Shown: positions 24,747-34,777, counted from the stretch's first letter. The stretch: DNA of 64,000 nucleotides from Alcaligenes endophyticus (GCF_026344035.1 NZ_JAPKND010000003.1:124001-188000), one strand, 5' to 3'. The notes: generated by a model not told the origin, from the letters alone. Translations and numbers: made by a program.

Positions 24747-25973
24747 TTAGCCGCTTAAGGTAACGCGTGCAAATTTGCGCTTACCCACCTGCAGCACATA
24801 GGTACCGGGCTCAAGTACTAGGCCTTTATCTTCGATTCGCTCGCCGTCAATCCGCACACCACCTTGCTCTACGTTACGTTGCGCCTCAGAGGCTGAGCTC
24901 ACTAAACCGGCTTCACGTAAGACCCGCAATAACGCTAACTGGCCCGCAATGGTAAGCTCGGGCATGTCCTCCGGCATTTCACCCCGTTTGAAACGGGCTT
25001 CAAAGTTTTCCAGAGCACGCTCAGCCGACGGTTTATCGTGGAAACGAGTAATAATCTCCTGCGCAAGGGCCACTTTCACGTCACGCGGATTTACACCCTG
25101 CTCAATTTGTTCTTTAAGATTGGCAATGTCTGCCATACTGCGGAACGACAGCAACTCGTAATAACGCCACATTAGGGTATCTGAGATCGACATCAACTTA
25201 CCAAACATGGAGTCTGGCGTTTCGCTAATACCGATGTAATTCCCTTTAGACTTGGACATTTTCTCAACACCGTCCAAGCCCTCGAGTAATGGCATCGTCA
25301 AAATACACTGCGGCTCTTGTCCGTATTCTTTTTGTAGCTCTCGGCCAACCAATAAGTTGAACTTTTGATCCGTTCCACCTAGTTCTAAATCCGCTTTCAG
25401 TTGTACTGAATCATAGCCTTGCAATAAGGGGTAGAGAAACTCGTGTACTGAAATAGGAATTCCGCCCTTAAAGCGTTTAGTGAAATCGTCCCGTTCCATC
25501 ATGCGTGCAACGGTATACCGCGAGGCCAGTTGTATCATGCCACGCGACCCAAGCTGATCACACCACTCGGAGTTGTAACGCACTTCAGTACGCTCTGGGT
25601 TTAAGACCAAGCTAGCTTGTTCGTAATAGGTTTTCGCATTCGCAACGACTTGCTCTGGCGTAAGGGGTGGGCGTGTACTATTGCGCCCACTGGGATCTCC
25701 GATGGTGGAGGTAAAGTCACCGATCAAGAAAATGACGGTATGCCCCATATCCTGAAGCTGACGCATTTTGTTTAGAACAACAGTATGCCCCAAGTGAATA
25801 TCAGGTGCCGTTGGGTCCAGACCTAGCTTAATACGCAGAGCCTGACCTGTATTCCGACTACGTGCGAGCTTACGCGCAAAATCGGCCTCGACGAGCAACT
25901 CGTCACAGCCTCGTTTAACAAGTTCCAGGTCTGCCTGGGCTTCTGCGGATAGGGTTTCTAATGGGGATGACAT
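24747..25973 (-). CDS. tyrS: Tyrosyl-tRNA synthetase
   Basis: 408 residues from ATG 25973; an in-frame TTG at 25988 would add five residues, and neither has a strong ribosome-binding site. Class I motifs are HLGH (60-63) in [12 protein letters not shown] and KMSKS in [16 protein letters not shown]-terminal S4 RNA-binding domain ends the protein ([20 protein letters not shown]). The enzyme charges tRNA-Tyr in the cytoplasm. It is divergent from the M23 peptidase gene; the intervening region holds a hairpin and a terminator. Confidence 0.96.
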   Translation of the reverse strand: MSSPLETLSAEAQADLELVKRGCDELLVEADFARKLARSRNTGQALRIKLGLDPTAPDIHLGHTVVLNKMRQLQDMGHTVIFLIGDFTSTIGDPSGRNSTRPPLTPEQVVANAKTYYEQASLVLNPERTEVRYNSEWCDQLGSRGMIQLASRYTVARMMERDDFTKRFKGGIPISVHEFLYPLLQGYDSVQLKADLELGGTDQKFNLLVGRELQKEYGQEPQCILTMPLLEGLDGVEKMSKSKGNYIGISETPDSMFGKLMSISDTLMWRYYELLSFRSMADIANLKEQIEQGVNPRDVKVALAQEIITRFHDKPSAERALENFEARFKRGEMPEDMPELTIAGQLALLRVLREAGLVSSASEAQRNVEQGGVRIDGERIEDKGLVLEPGTYVLQVGKRKFARVTLSG

Positions 25974-26039
25974 AAAAAAAGTGTTCAATAGAACAAAATA
26001 GCGAAATTACTTAAAAAAACTCGAAAATTACGCGCTAAT

Positions 26040-26160
26040 GCGCTAGGATAACGGACTATTAGCCGCTTATACCTCTTGTCGAGCCAACCTAAGCGGCTAA
26101 TACATATATTATCAGACCCACGAGCGAACTATAGGCCGCTTGCGGTCTATATTTTTTCTT
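26040..26160 (+). ncRNA. Candidate small RNA or attenuated leader between tyrS and the M23 peptidase gene
   Basis: Two structures lie in this divergent spacer. The first is a perfect 13-base inverted repeat, TATTAGCCGCTTA (26057-26069) with TAAGCGGCTAATA (26090-26102), around a 20-base loop. The second, at 26131-26157, is ATAGGCCGC-TT-GCGGTCTAT followed by ATTTTTT, a good intrinsic terminator on the plus strand. The terminator stands upstream of the peptidase ATG at 26229, so a rightward transcript starting before the hairpin would stop before the gene. That fits a small RNA of roughly 100 bases or an attenuator. Boundaries are guesses and no clear promoter was identified. Confidence 0.4.
26131..26157 (+). 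terminator. Intrinsic terminator upstream of the M23 peptidase gene
   Basis: ATAGGCCGC pairs with GCGGTCTAT (one G-T pair) around a very short loop and is followed by ATTTTTT. On the plus strand it lies 71 bases before the peptidase start, so it acts on an upstream transcript or as an attenuator. Confidence 0.65.
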
Positions 26161-26228
26161 AGTACCCGCGTCTGTCTCTGCTAGAAGCAGGAGCAGCCTC
26201 TCGTACGTCAATCAAGGTTTTTGGTTCT

Positions 26229-27590
26229 ATGTCACGCAAAGGGTCCCCCGACGCCCCCCTGAACATCCAGCAACCTCGGCACCGTCGAGCTTATTTTATA
26301 AAAACGGGGCTTATTGGCCTTAGCTTACTTGCTTTTGTAGGTGCAGCAGCCATTGCTGTGATGCCCGCCGCCCCCCAACCCACTATCTATCAAGCTAGTC
26401 AAACTCTGACTCTACCGGCTGAGCTCACCGTTCTGAGCCCCAGCACAGAGCATGATTACTTAGCTGAAACGCGTATTCGCCGTGGCGATACGCTAGCCGC
26501 TTTACTCCAACGACTAAATATCAACGAGCCTGGCTTACAGCAGTTTTTGACTGTTAACCAAGACGCTCGCTCGATTTATAAACTTTATCCAGGCCGCAGT
26601 GTTCAAGCTGCCTTAGATGCCGATAAAAACTTACAATGGCTGCGCTATAACCACACGCCGTACACTGAGCAAAATGGCTCCGCTTCGGCAGCATGGCTAG
26701 AAATTAGCCCCGATGGCCAAGGTGGCTTTAACGCCCAAGAACAACAAGAAGCCCCCACTCCAAACCTACGTTTAGCTAAAGGTGAAATTAGCAGCTCTTT
26801 GTTTGCCGCCACCGACGCGCAAAACATTCCAGATGCCATCACTTTGCAAATGGCTGATATGCTCAGCAGCAAAATCGACTTCATTAAAGACCTACGTAAA
26901 GGCGACACTTTCGAAGTCTTATACGAGTCCTACACCCATGAGGGACAAGAGGTAGGCTCAGGGCGTCTGTTGGCCGTGGAGTTTGTCAATCAAGGCAATT
27001 CCTATCAAGCCGCATGGTTTAAGCCTGAAAACGAAAGTGGTGGCTATTATGACTTTAATGGTCAAAGTTTGCGCGGCGCATTCTTGCGTAGCGCCTTAAA
27101 ATTTAGCCGTGTTAGTTCTACATTTGGTACTAGGCGGCACCCCATACATGGGCACTGGACTGGCCACAAAGGTGTCGACTACGCAGCCCCTTCCGGTACA
27201 CCTATTCATGCTACTGCCGACGGTACAGTCGAGTTTATAGGTACTCAGCGTGGCTACGGCAATGTGATCATCTTGCAGCATCACGGCCAGTACACCACGT
27301 TATATGCGCATCAAAGCCGCTTTGCACCAGGTCTACGCAAGGGATCAAAAGTCCAGCAAGGTGAGCTTATCGGCTATGTAGGCGCCACAGGCTGGGCAAC
27401 AGGCCCTCATTTGCACTATGAATTCCGCGTGGCCAATACTCCAATCGACCCTTTATCTGTGGATCTGCCCGTACAGCGCAGTTTGGAAGCCAAACAAAAA
27501 GAAGCGTTCACCACCGTGATGGCATCGTATAAAGATACGCTCTCGCTATTACATGCCCCCGTTGCCCCTACGCTCGTTGCACAGCGTTAA
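26229..27590 (+). CDS. M23 family murein endopeptidase (membrane-anchored)
   Basis: 453 residues. One N-terminal membrane segment (GLIGLSLLAFVGAAAIAVMP, about 32-51) places the rest in the periplasm. A LysM/OapA-like region follows (RIRRGDTLAALLQRLNI, about 82-98). The C-terminal LytM domain begins near SRVSSTFGTRRHPIHG; zinc ligands are in HKGVDY and HLHYEF. Such enzymes cut peptide cross-links in peptidoglycan during growth and division. anmK, which recycles anhydro-muropeptides, follows 14 bases downstream, so the pair is probably one operon for wall turnover. Confidence 0.93.
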   Translation: MSRKGSPDAPLNIQQPRHRRAYFIKTGLIGLSLLAFVGAAAIAVMPAAPQPTIYQASQTLTLPAELTVLSPSTEHDYLAETRIRRGDTLAALLQRLNINEPGLQQFLTVNQDARSIYKLYPGRSVQAALDADKNLQWLRYNHTPYTEQNGSASAAWLEISPDGQGGFNAQEQQEAPTPNLRLAKGEISSSLFAATDAQNIPDAITLQMADMLSSKIDFIKDLRKGDTFEVLYESYTHEGQEVGSGRLLAVEFVNQGNSYQAAWFKPENESGGYYDFNGQSLRGAFLRSALKFSRVSSTFGTRRHPIHGHWTGHKGVDYAAPSGTPIHATADGTVEFIGTQRGYGNVIILQHHGQYTTLYAHQSRFAPGLRKGSKVQQGELIGYVGATGWATGPHLHYEFRVANTPIDPLSVDLPVQRSLEAKQKEAFTTVMASYKDTLSLLHAPVAPTLVAQR

Positions 27591-27604
27591 GCACGTCGGC
27601 CCCC

Positions 27605-28699
27605 ATGAGTGCAGCACTATACATAGGCGTCATGTCTGGCACTAGCATGGACGGCATTGATGCCGTCCTTGCTGATCTGAGCTCCCCCACCCCCAAAGTG
27701 CTGGAGTTCACTAGCCTAGAACTACCTGACTCACTCATACAGCAGCTACTCAGGCTACAACATCCTAGCCACAATGAGCTCCACACTTCGCAAATACTAG
27801 CCGTAGAGCTAGCACACCTTTATGCGCAAGCCTGCCAGCCTTGGCTTAACAGTCGCTGGGCGGACTCCATACGAGCGATTGGCGTGCACGGGCAAACTAT
27901 ACGCCACGAACCCAAGCAGTCCTACACACTACAGCTCAATGCGCCTGCCGTCATAGCAGAGCTTTGTAACAAAGACGTTATTGCCGATTTTCGTAGCCGA
28001 GACATTGCCGCAGGCGGACAAGGGGCTCCCCTTGTACCTATTGTTCACCAAGCGCTTTTTGCCCATCCACACAAAAAGCGCATCATTTTAAATTTGGGTG
28101 GCATTGCCAATATCAGCATTTTGCATCCCAGCCAGCCTGTATGGGGGTTTGATACTGGCCCAGCTAATATTTTATTAGATGCCTGGATACAGCGACATCA
28201 ACAATTGCGCTACGATCATCACGGTGAGTGGGCAGCCTCTGCTCAAGCCGATGACGAGCTGCTCGCCTTATTGCTATCTGAGCCTTGGCTACAAATGGCA
28301 CCACCCAAGTCTACTGGCCGTGACCTATTCAACTTGGGGTGGCTGGAGCAAAAGCTAGACCTGTTAGACCGAGACCTAAGCACAGGTGAAGTGCAGGCAA
28401 CCTTATTAGCATTTAGCGCACACAGCGTAAGTGCGGCAATACGGCAGTACGCACCTTGTACAGAGGAAATTATTGTGTGTGGCGGCGGCGCCCAAAACCT
28501 TGCCTTGCTCAAGGCACTTAGCCAGCACAGTGGCCTAGTCGTGCGCAGCACGAAAGAATTGGGTTTAGACCCTCAGCATATTGAAGCTCTGGCCTTTGCC
28601 TGGCTGGCCTACGCACATGTGCAACGTATACCAGCCAGTTTACCAAGCGTGACTGGCGCCAAACACGCCCGCGTATTGGGTGCTTGCTATCCAGCCTAA
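27605..28699 (+). CDS. anmK: Anhydro-N-acetylmuramic acid kinase
   Basis: 364 residues, full length. The ATP/substrate signature YIGVMSGTSMDGIDAVLAD opens the protein; VHGQTIRHEP, FDTGPANIL and VCGGGAQN are further conserved blocks of the AnmK sugar-kinase fold. It converts 1,6-anhydro-MurNAc to MurNAc-6-phosphate in the cytoplasm, recycling peptidoglycan. It follows the M23 endopeptidase and converges with erpA. Confidence 0.95.
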   Translation: MSAALYIGVMSGTSMDGIDAVLADLSSPTPKVLEFTSLELPDSLIQQLLRLQHPSHNELHTSQILAVELAHLYAQACQPWLNSRWADSIRAIGVHGQTIRHEPKQSYTLQLNAPAVIAELCNKDVIADFRSRDIAAGGQGAPLVPIVHQALFAHPHKKRIILNLGGIANISILHPSQPVWGFDTGPANILLDAWIQRHQQLRYDHHGEWAASAQADDELLALLLSEPWLQMAPPKSTGRDLFNLGWLEQKLDLLDRDLSTGEVQATLLAFSAHSVSAAIRQYAPCTEEIIVCGGGAQNLALLKALSQHSGLVVRSTKELGLDPQHIEALAFAWLAYAHVQRIPASLPSVTGAKHARVLGACYPA

Positions 28700-28717
28700 T
28701 ACGTTGCAAAAGCAATC

Positions 28718-29086
28718 TTAAATGGAAAACGACGAACCACACCCACATGTGGTGTTGGCATTCGGGTTACGAATTACAAATTGTGCGCCTTCAAGATCAT
28801 CTTTGTAGTCGATCTCTGCGCCCACAAGGTATTGAAAGCTCATGGGGTCCACCAGAAGCTGCACTCCATTTTTATCTATAGTGGTGTCATCGTCAGCGAC
28901 TTCATCATCAAAGGTGAAGCCATACTGAAAACCAGAACAACCACCACCCTGCACAAATACACGTAGCTTTAGTTCGGGCTCACCCTCTTCAAGCAACAAC
29001 TCACGCACTTTCTCAACAGCCGCGTCGGACAGGCCGATAGGGCTAGGAGGCACTTGCAAGTTGACGGTTTCAGTAGAAGTGGTCAT
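28718..29086 (-). CDS. erpA: Iron-sulfur cluster insertion protein ErpA
   Basis: 122 residues of the A-type carrier family. The three cluster-binding Cys are C50 in [11 protein letters not shown] and C114 and C116 in TTCGCGSSF. The N-terminal extension of about 15 residues is usual for ErpA. It delivers Fe-S clusters to target proteins in the cytoplasm. The gene converges with anmK, whose stop lies 18 bases away. It is followed upstream by the DUF6776 gene on the same strand. Confidence 0.95.
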   Translation of the reverse strand: MTTSTETVNLQVPPSPIGLSDAAVEKVRELLLEEGEPELKLRVFVQGGGCSGFQYGFTFDDEVADDDTTIDKNGVQLLVDPMSFQYLVGAEIDYKDDLEGAQFVIRNPNANTTCGCGSSFSI

Positions 29087-29134
29087 TAGTATCTCCAGCG
29101 GATAATATTCCGCATCACAAATTACAGTACTATT

Positions 29135-29872
29135 TTAAGGCTTAAGCACTGCGTCAAGCTCGATTTTCCGCGTCAGACGCAATACATTTCCTTCGAATAC
29201 TTTCAGTGTAACCGACTGCGGCTCAAAACCTGTGGGTATCTGCAACCAACCCGCAGAACGCTGAAAGCGCTCAAAACCCAAACCCAATATATCAGGAGCA
29301 GGTTCTACGCTCTCGGTCTCCCCAGCTACCGGTTTTAAAATCAGCGTCACTCGTCCTTGATTAGCTTGCTGGCCACTGGCTTCAAACTCTAGGCGGCCAG
29401 AAAACGATCCTGCTTGCTGCGCATTGCGTTGCAACAACACCCGATAATACAACTGACCATCTTGGGGCGTGATATCCAACGCACGCAGACTGAGTGCACC
29501 ACTTGGGCCAGCGGGCATAAGTTGGTCATAAAAAGCCAATTGCTCTTGTGCCCTTAATAGCTCGACTTGCGTTTCAGCTAGCGTTACTTCGAGGGCTTTA
29601 CGTGTGCTTTCCTCTATTACCGCCTGCGCACGCACCGCGTCGAATTCGGCTTGCAAGTGCAGCAGCTCTTGGCGACTTTGTTGCAAAAGAGTAAGTGCAG
29701 TCTCGACACGGCTAGCGTGTTGATCTTGTTTATTAATAAGGTTGTAAGCGGCGTAGGCCAACAACAAAACAAATAGCAACAATAAAGCGGCGTATATCCA
29801 ACCCAGCCGCCGCTTAACCGGAAAAAAAGCGGTGCTGGGAGGGCTATCAGTAGGCGTTGATTCGAGACTCAT
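29135..29872 (-). CDS. DUF6776 family inner-membrane protein
   Basis: 245 residues with one N-terminal membrane helix (GWIYAALLLLFVLLLAYAAY, about 24-43). A coiled-coil stretch rich in Leu, Glu and Gln follows (about 55-115: LLQQSRQELLHLQAEFD onward). The rest is a beta-rich domain (LYYRVLLQRN, SFSGRLEFEASG, GWLQIPTGFEP). Layout and position next to erpA and argC match the uncharacterised DUF6776 proteins of betaproteobacteria. The C-terminal domain should be periplasmic. Function unknown. Confidence 0.8.
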   Translation of the reverse strand: MSLESTPTDSPPSTAFFPVKRRLGWIYAALLLLFVLLLAYAAYNLINKQDQHASRVETALTLLQQSRQELLHLQAEFDAVRAQAVIEESTRKALEVTLAETQVELLRAQEQLAFYDQLMPAGPSGALSLRALDITPQDGQLYYRVLLQRNAQQAGSFSGRLEFEASGQQANQGRVTLILKPVAGETESVEPAPDILGLGFERFQRSAGWLQIPTGFEPQSVTLKVFEGNVLRLTRKIELDAVLKP

Positions 29873-29923
29873 AAGCTTTTGACTGAATAAATCTAGCCAA
29901 GTTCCCGTTTCATCAGCCTTTAC

Positions 29924-30988
29924 TTAGGGCAAAATTGCCACATGCTGTAAGCCTGCATTTTCAGGCAGTCCAAACAACAAGTTCATATTTTGCACTGCTT
30001 GGCCAGAGGCGCCTTTGACCAAGTTATCTTGTACCACCAAAATAATAAGCTGATCACCATTACCGGGACGCTGTATGGCAATGCGCAACTTGTTACTTGC
30101 ACGCACGGAGCGCGTTTCGGGCAAGCTACCTGCAGGCAACACATCAACAAAAGTCTCGCCAGCGTAGTGTTGTTCGAACACCTGCTGAAAATCCACTTCT
30201 AGCGCCTCAGGCAAAATACGGGCATAAATAGTCGAAAACATGCCACGAATCATGGGCACTAAATGAGGCACAAAGGTTAAGCCTACTGGCGCTCCATGCA
30301 GATTTTGTAATTGCTCCACGATTTCAGGTTGGTGTCTGTGACCACTTACCCCGTACGCTTTAAAGTTATCACTAGCCTCGGCAAACAAATTAGGTACTGA
30401 CGCACCTTTCCCTGCCCCGGAGACCCCCGATTTACAGTCGGCAATAAGATGCTGCGTATCCACGAGTGTGTTCGCTGCTTGCACCAGCGGCGCCAAGCCC
30501 AAAACAACCGTAGTGGGGTAACAACCTGGGTTAGCCACCACCTTGGCTTGAGCAATTTTTTCGCGGTGCAACTCTGGTAAGCCATAAGCCACCGTACGTA
30601 GTACATCAGGGCAGCTATGCTCCATTTTGTACCATTTTTCAAAAGCATTGATATCTTGCAAGCGAAAATCAGCGGCTAAATCAATCACTTTGACATCTGC
30701 CGCTAACAGCCGCTCGACTTGACTCATTGCCACACCATGTGGAGTGGCAAAAAACACTACATCGCACTGTTCCAAATTAGCCTGCTCGGGAGTTTGGAAC
30801 TTAAGATCAACATGGCCACGCAGATTCGGATACATATCAGCCACCGGCACGCCATCTTCTTTGCGGGAAGTGATCGCCACTAACTCTACGTGTGGATGTT
30901 GCGCCAACAAGCGCAATAATTCCACCCCTGTGTATCCTGTACCGCCAACTATCCCAACCTTAACTTTGGTATTGCTCAGTGTGCCCAT
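29924..30988 (-). CDS. argC: N-acetyl-gamma-glutamyl-phosphate reductase
   Basis: 354 residues of the long ArgC type. The NADP-binding start is [19 protein letters not shown] (about 10-28) and the catalytic Cys is C156 in [16 protein letters not shown] conserved His lies in [11 protein letters not shown]. It reduces N-acetylglutamyl phosphate to the semialdehyde in arginine synthesis. It stands alone on the minus strand, between the rpsI terminator and the DUF6776 gene. Confidence 0.96.
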   Translation of the reverse strand: MGTLSNTKVKVGIVGGTGYTGVELLRLLAQHPHVELVAITSRKEDGVPVADMYPNLRGHVDLKFQTPEQANLEQCDVVFFATPHGVAMSQVERLLAADVKVIDLAADFRLQDINAFEKWYKMEHSCPDVLRTVAYGLPELHREKIAQAKVVANPGCYPTTVVLGLAPLVQAANTLVDTQHLIADCKSGVSGAGKGASVPNLFAEASDNFKAYGVSGHRHQPEIVEQLQNLHGAPVGLTFVPHLVPMIRGMFSTIYARILPEALEVDFQQVFEQHYAGETFVDVLPAGSLPETRSVRASNKLRIAIQRPGNGDQLIILVVQDNLVKGASGQAVQNMNLLFGLPENAGLQHVAILP

Positions 30989-31103
30989 GTTTCTTGTGCC
31001 CTAAAGACATATAACGATGATTCTCAGCTATACAGCATACAGTTTAAACTTAACAAATTAAAGCCATGCCGTAGCTATCACTTAATGGTGTCGCATAAAA
31101 AGC

Positions 31104-31132
31104 AAAACCCCAGCACATTGGGCTGGGGTTTT
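31104..31132. terminator. Terminator after rplM-rpsI
   Basis: AAAACCCCAGC (31104-31114) pairs perfectly with GCTGGGGTTTT (31122-31132) around a 7-base loop. The A- and T-rich arms let it work in both directions. It lies 26 bases past the rpsI stop. Confidence 0.85.
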
Positions 31133-31157
31133 GTGGATCGCAACAGCGAGTAAGGAA

Positions 31158-31550
31158 TTAACGCTTACTAAACTGCTTACGACGACGCGCTTTGTGGAAA
31201 CCAACTTTCTTACGTTCGACTTCACGTGCATCACGTGTTACCAAACCAGCCTGTTTCAACGAAGCTTTCAGGCTCTCGTCGTAATCGATCAAAGCACGTG
31301 TCAAACCGTGGCGCACTGCACCTGCCTGACCACTTTCACCACCGCCGTGTACGTTGACTTTAATGTCAAACGACTCGAGATGCTCTGTCAGAGTCAAAGG
31401 CTGACGCACAATCATGCGACCTGTTTCACGAGCAAAATATTCGTCTACAGGTTTGCCATTAACGATGATTTGACCCGAACCTTTTTTAATGAAGACACGG
31501 GCTACGGAAGTCTTGCGACGACCTGTACCATAATTCCAGTTACCGATCAT
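31158..31550 (-). CDS. rpsI: 30S ribosomal protein S9
   Basis: 130 residues. The start [20 protein letters not shown] and the C-terminal tail ending [17 protein letters not shown] are diagnostic; the last Lys-Arg reaches the P-site tRNA. It lies 9 bases after rplM on the same strand, the universal rplM-rpsI pair. A bidirectional terminator follows. Confidence 0.98.
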   Translation of the reverse strand: MIGNWNYGTGRRKTSVARVFIKKGSGQIIVNGKPVDEYFARETGRMIVRQPLTLTEHLESFDIKVNVHGGGESGQAGAVRHGLTRALIDYDESLKASLKQAGLVTRDAREVERKKVGFHKARRRKQFSKR

Positions 31551-31559
31551 GACCTATCC

Positions 31560-31988
31560 TTAGATATCCAGAGCTTTAGGCTGTTGCGCGGAGTGTGGAT
31601 GCTCGGCACCAGCGTAAACCTTAAGTTTCTTAGCCATGGCGTAACCCAGGGGTCCCTTGGGTAGCATTCCCTTGACGGCTTTTTCAATCGCACGGCCAGG
31701 AAAACGCTCTTGCATGGTTTGGAAGTTGGTTTCGTAGATACCGCCTGGATAATTCGAGTGACGGTAGTACTTTTTATCTTGTGCTTTATTACCAGTAACG
31801 GCAATTTCTGCAGCATTGATAACGATAATGTAATCGCCAGTGTCTACGTGAGGAGTAAATTCAGGCTTGTGTTTACCGCGCAAACGGCGTGCGACTTCGC
31901 TGGCCACACGACCTAGGACTTTGCCTTTTGCGTCGATCACAAACCACTCACGTTTGACTTCATGCGGCTTGGCCACAAAGGTCTTCAT
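31560..31988 (-). CDS. rplM: 50S ribosomal protein L13
   Basis: 142 residues. The start [19 protein letters not shown] and the later [20 protein letters not shown] segment identify L13. It is an early assembly protein of the large subunit and, in E. coli, represses its own operon. It leads the rplM-rpsI operon. The 5' region (31989-32135) separates it from the racemase-like gene and should hold its promoter. Confidence 0.98.
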   Translation of the reverse strand: MKTFVAKPHEVKREWFVIDAKGKVLGRVASEVARRLRGKHKPEFTPHVDTGDYIIVINAAEIAVTGNKAQDKKYYRHSNYPGGIYETNFQTMQERFPGRAIEKAVKGMLPKGPLGYAMAKKLKVYAGAEHPHSAQQPKALDI

Positions 31989-32135
31989 GATGGTTCCTAA
32001 TTAAAATTGCACCCTAAAAGGGGCTAAATAGCGTGTTTTTACTCATACTGCCAAGGCGTTATTAGTCGCCCGTGCCAATAAATATAGAGTAAAGCACAGC
32101 ATTCTACCACGCTTTACTAACCCCCACACAAAAAA

Positions 32136-32828
32136 TCAACGATGCTGCACAGACGCCACATCAGCTTTTTGCATGCCTGCCATCGCTTCTGCCATCTTAG
32201 CGGCAGAAACCACAGCATCAATGACGGGTATACCCAAACGAGCGGCCAAGTAATCGGCTCGCCCTGCTAGGCCACCCGAACCCAAAATCAGAGCCCCCAC
32301 GCCGTCTTGAAGCATAAGATCTTGTGCTGATTGTATAAGCACACCCAAGACATCTTGTTCGGACGCAGCTGCTTGAGCCACACCCAAACCACTGGCTCTA
32401 ACGATGCAGCGCTCACTCGCTCCATAATGCTGCACCAATGCATAAATGCTCGGCAAGGTACTCGCCATGGTCGTAATAATGGCATAACGCTGTGCATAGA
32501 CTTGAGCCATCGCAATGCTAGCTTCTACCGCCCCTATTATAGGTCTGTCGACCAGTTGCCGCGCCTGTGCCAAGCCAAACTCGTCATAACAAGCCAATAC
32601 ATAAGCATCCGGCTCGAGCTGTTCTAGTTCCAAAAGTTTGGCATGCCAATAGGGAATCGCTTCGATTCGGTGTTCTGGCAGCTCTATAGATTTGGGGCCT
32701 GCATCTGAATTCACACAAATCAACGTAGTACTGGGCTCCAAGGCCTGTTGCACTGCCCGCTGAATAATAGCGGTCACTGCCTGATTTGAGTTAGGGTTAA
32801 TTACTGCTATTTTTATCCCTGACTTCAT
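32136..32828 (-). CDS. Asp/Glu/hydantoin racemase superfamily protein with one catalytic Cys replaced
   Basis: 230 residues from ATG 32828, two bases after the dctM stop. The N-terminal NPNSNQAVT block matches the hydantoin/Asp-Glu racemase superfamily. The first catalytic Cys is C80 in VLACYDEFGLA. At the second site, usually xLGCAGMA, the sequence is ILGSGGLAG, placing Ser184 where the second Cys should be. Two-base racemisation is therefore doubtful; an isomerase, lyase or one-sided chemistry is possible. The product probably acts on the compound imported by the TRAP transporter encoded just upstream. Substrate unknown. Confidence 0.8.
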   Translation of the reverse strand: MKSGIKIAVINPNSNQAVTAIIQRAVQQALEPSTTLICVNSDAGPKSIELPEHRIEAIPYWHAKLLELEQLEPDAYVLACYDEFGLAQARQLVDRPIIGAVEASIAMAQVYAQRYAIITTMASTLPSIYALVQHYGASERCIVRASGLGVAQAAASEQDVLGVLIQSAQDLMLQDGVGALILGSGGLAGRADYLAARLGIPVIDAVVSAAKMAEAMAGMQKADVASVQHR

Positions 32829-32830
32829 CT

Positions 32831-34138
32831 CTACGCCCCCCCACTCATCGTACGCGGAAGCCACAGAACAATGTCAGGCCACAGCATAATTAAGAAGGTA
32901 AAGCCTAGCATAATGAACACATAAGGCAGCGCGCCCCAAATAACGTCGCTAAAACTCCCCCCATCCGTACGTATACCCTGTACAACGAATAAATTCATTC
33001 CTACAGGCGGAGTTATCAATGCGACCTCACACATGATAATAATAAAAATACCAAACCAGATAGGGTCGACACCAACAGCGACCACTACTGGCACAGCGAT
33101 AGGCACGGTTAGCACCAGCATGGACATCGCATCCATGAACATTCCCAACAGCAGGTAAAACACCACCAATAGAGCCAATAAAGCAAATGTGCTTAAGCCT
33201 AATGAGCTAACCCACTGAGTGACTGCTTGAGTCGCCCCCAACATTGCCAACGTTACGTTAAGCAACATGGCACAAGTAATAATTAAAACCACCATACCTG
33301 TGGTGCGTGCCGCCTGACGGAAACAGGCTTCCAGCAAGGCGAAGTTAAGCTTACCGTTATGCCACACAAACCCTAGAGCTACGATTACTGCTACAGCGGC
33401 CGCTTCAGTAGGCGTAGTGACTCCCCCGTAAATACCGCCCATCACCACCCCAAAAATCACTAAAGGGGGAACTAAATATTTTAAATAAGAGACTCGCTCA
33501 CGCCATGTCATCGCGACAGCTGCCGAAGAGCGTCCAGCCCCAGAGTGAGCGACGGCGATATACAAGGAGAACAGAGCCACCATCAAAATACCCGGCACGA
33601 TTCCAGCAATAAAAAGCTGCCCAACCGAGACGTTAGCCAAAGAGCCAAATACCAATAAGTTAATGCTGGGAGGGATCAAAATGCCCAATGTCCCTCCTGC
33701 TGCCAAAGACCCCAAAGAGGCCGACACTGGGTAGCCCCTGCTTTGTAAAGCAGGCAAGGCAATCGTGCCCACCGTGGCCGCCGTGGCCACCGACGAACCA
33801 GAAGTGGCTGAAAACAACGTGCAAGTACCAATATTGGTGTGCAACAAACCACCTGGTAAGCGCCCTAACCATGCGGCCATCGCATCATACATACGATCAG
33901 CTATACCACCTCGCAACAAAATCTCACCCAGCAACATAAAAAGAGGGATAGCAGTCATGACGCTATTGTTCAGCGTTCCCCACACCACACCCCCCCACAA
34001 ATCCAACATGGGAGGCCCCATCGTTAAATAGCCTCCCAGTCCACCTACGGCAATAATTGCGACCGCCACTGGCAAACTCAGAAACATGAGTGCCAGCATG
34101 AGCACAAAACCTACGGCTAGAGTTATGACATCCATCAT
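32831..34138 (-). CDS. dctM: TRAP transporter large permease (DctM)
   Basis: 435 residues, almost wholly hydrophobic, with about 12 membrane segments. Characteristic blocks are AIPLFMLLGEILLRGG, GSLAAGGTLGILIPPSINLL and ITPPVGMNLFVVQGI. It forms the sodium-driven channel subunit of the TRAP system in the inner membrane, paired with DctQ, which is encoded 10 bases upstream. GAGG precedes the ATG at 34138. The racemase-like gene follows directly. Confidence 0.95.
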   Translation of the reverse strand: MMDVITLAVGFVLMLALMFLSLPVAVAIIAVGGLGGYLTMGPPMLDLWGGVVWGTLNNSVMTAIPLFMLLGEILLRGGIADRMYDAMAAWLGRLPGGLLHTNIGTCTLFSATSGSSVATAATVGTIALPALQSRGYPVSASLGSLAAGGTLGILIPPSINLLVFGSLANVSVGQLFIAGIVPGILMVALFSLYIAVAHSGAGRSSAAVAMTWRERVSYLKYLVPPLVIFGVVMGGIYGGVTTPTEAAAVAVIVALGFVWHNGKLNFALLEACFRQAARTTGMVVLIITCAMLLNVTLAMLGATQAVTQWVSSLGLSTFALLALLVVFYLLLGMFMDAMSMLVLTVPIAVPVVVAVGVDPIWFGIFIIIMCEVALITPPVGMNLFVVQGIRTDGGSFSDVIWGALPYVFIMLGFTFLIMLWPDIVLWLPRTMSGGA

Positions 34139-34148
34139 TTACCTCGTT

Positions 34149-34703
34149 TTAGCGCCGCTGCAAATCAGCGAGTTCAGACTTCAGTTCTTCTTCTACAGAG
34201 TCTGGGCCAAAGCTCTTATTCAGCACGTCCCATTGTTTGCTAATCATCAAGCGCAGTGCCCTAATGCCTAACAAAAGAGCAACTAGGGCGAAAAACGCCA
34301 TTGCCAACGCCCACAAACTTTGTGGATAAATAAGAGGAGTAGCCCAAGGGGTTTGCGCTAAAGAGGCGTAATCCTGCGTTTCTTGCACTGTAGTTACTGT
34401 GAAATAACCAAGGAATAACGCCAGCAATAAGAGCGAAAAGGCTGATAGGCCATCTAACATCGCACGTGTACGCAAACTCAACTTCACATATAAAAGGTTT
34501 ATGCGTATATGGGCTTGATCGATTAATGCCACGGCAAAGGCCAATGGCGCACAAATAGCCACGGCATATCCTGAAAGCTCATCCACCCCACCAAATGAAA
34601 ACTGCATCGTTTTCCGCAGTATGGCCTCTAGCGTGACCATCACCGACAAAGCGAGCATAAGCACGCCAAAAATCAAACTCGCGATTCGAGCAAAACGCTT
34701 CAT
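34149..34703 (-). CDS. dctQ: TRAP transporter small permease (DctQ)
   Basis: 184 residues with four membrane segments (about 8-28, 45-65, 85-108, 128-150). The typical SVMVTLEAILRKTMQFSFGG near the N-terminus (the RK-x-F region before the second helix) and the acidic C-terminal tail fit DctQ. It lies between the receptor gene dctP and dctM on the minus strand. AAGGGA precedes the ATG. Confidence 0.9.
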   Translation of the reverse strand: MKRFARIASLIFGVLMLALSVMVTLEAILRKTMQFSFGGVDELSGYAVAICAPLAFAVALIDQAHIRINLLYVKLSLRTRAMLDGLSAFSLLLLALFLGYFTVTTVQETQDYASLAQTPWATPLIYPQSLWALAMAFFALVALLLGIRALRLMISKQWDVLNKSFGPDSVEEELKSELADLQRR

Positions 34704-34777
34704 GTTGTGTCCCTTATGCTAAGTGAGCGCCACACAATGTATTTTTGTAGACGCCCACTGCTGTCGCCCTGTAGGTC

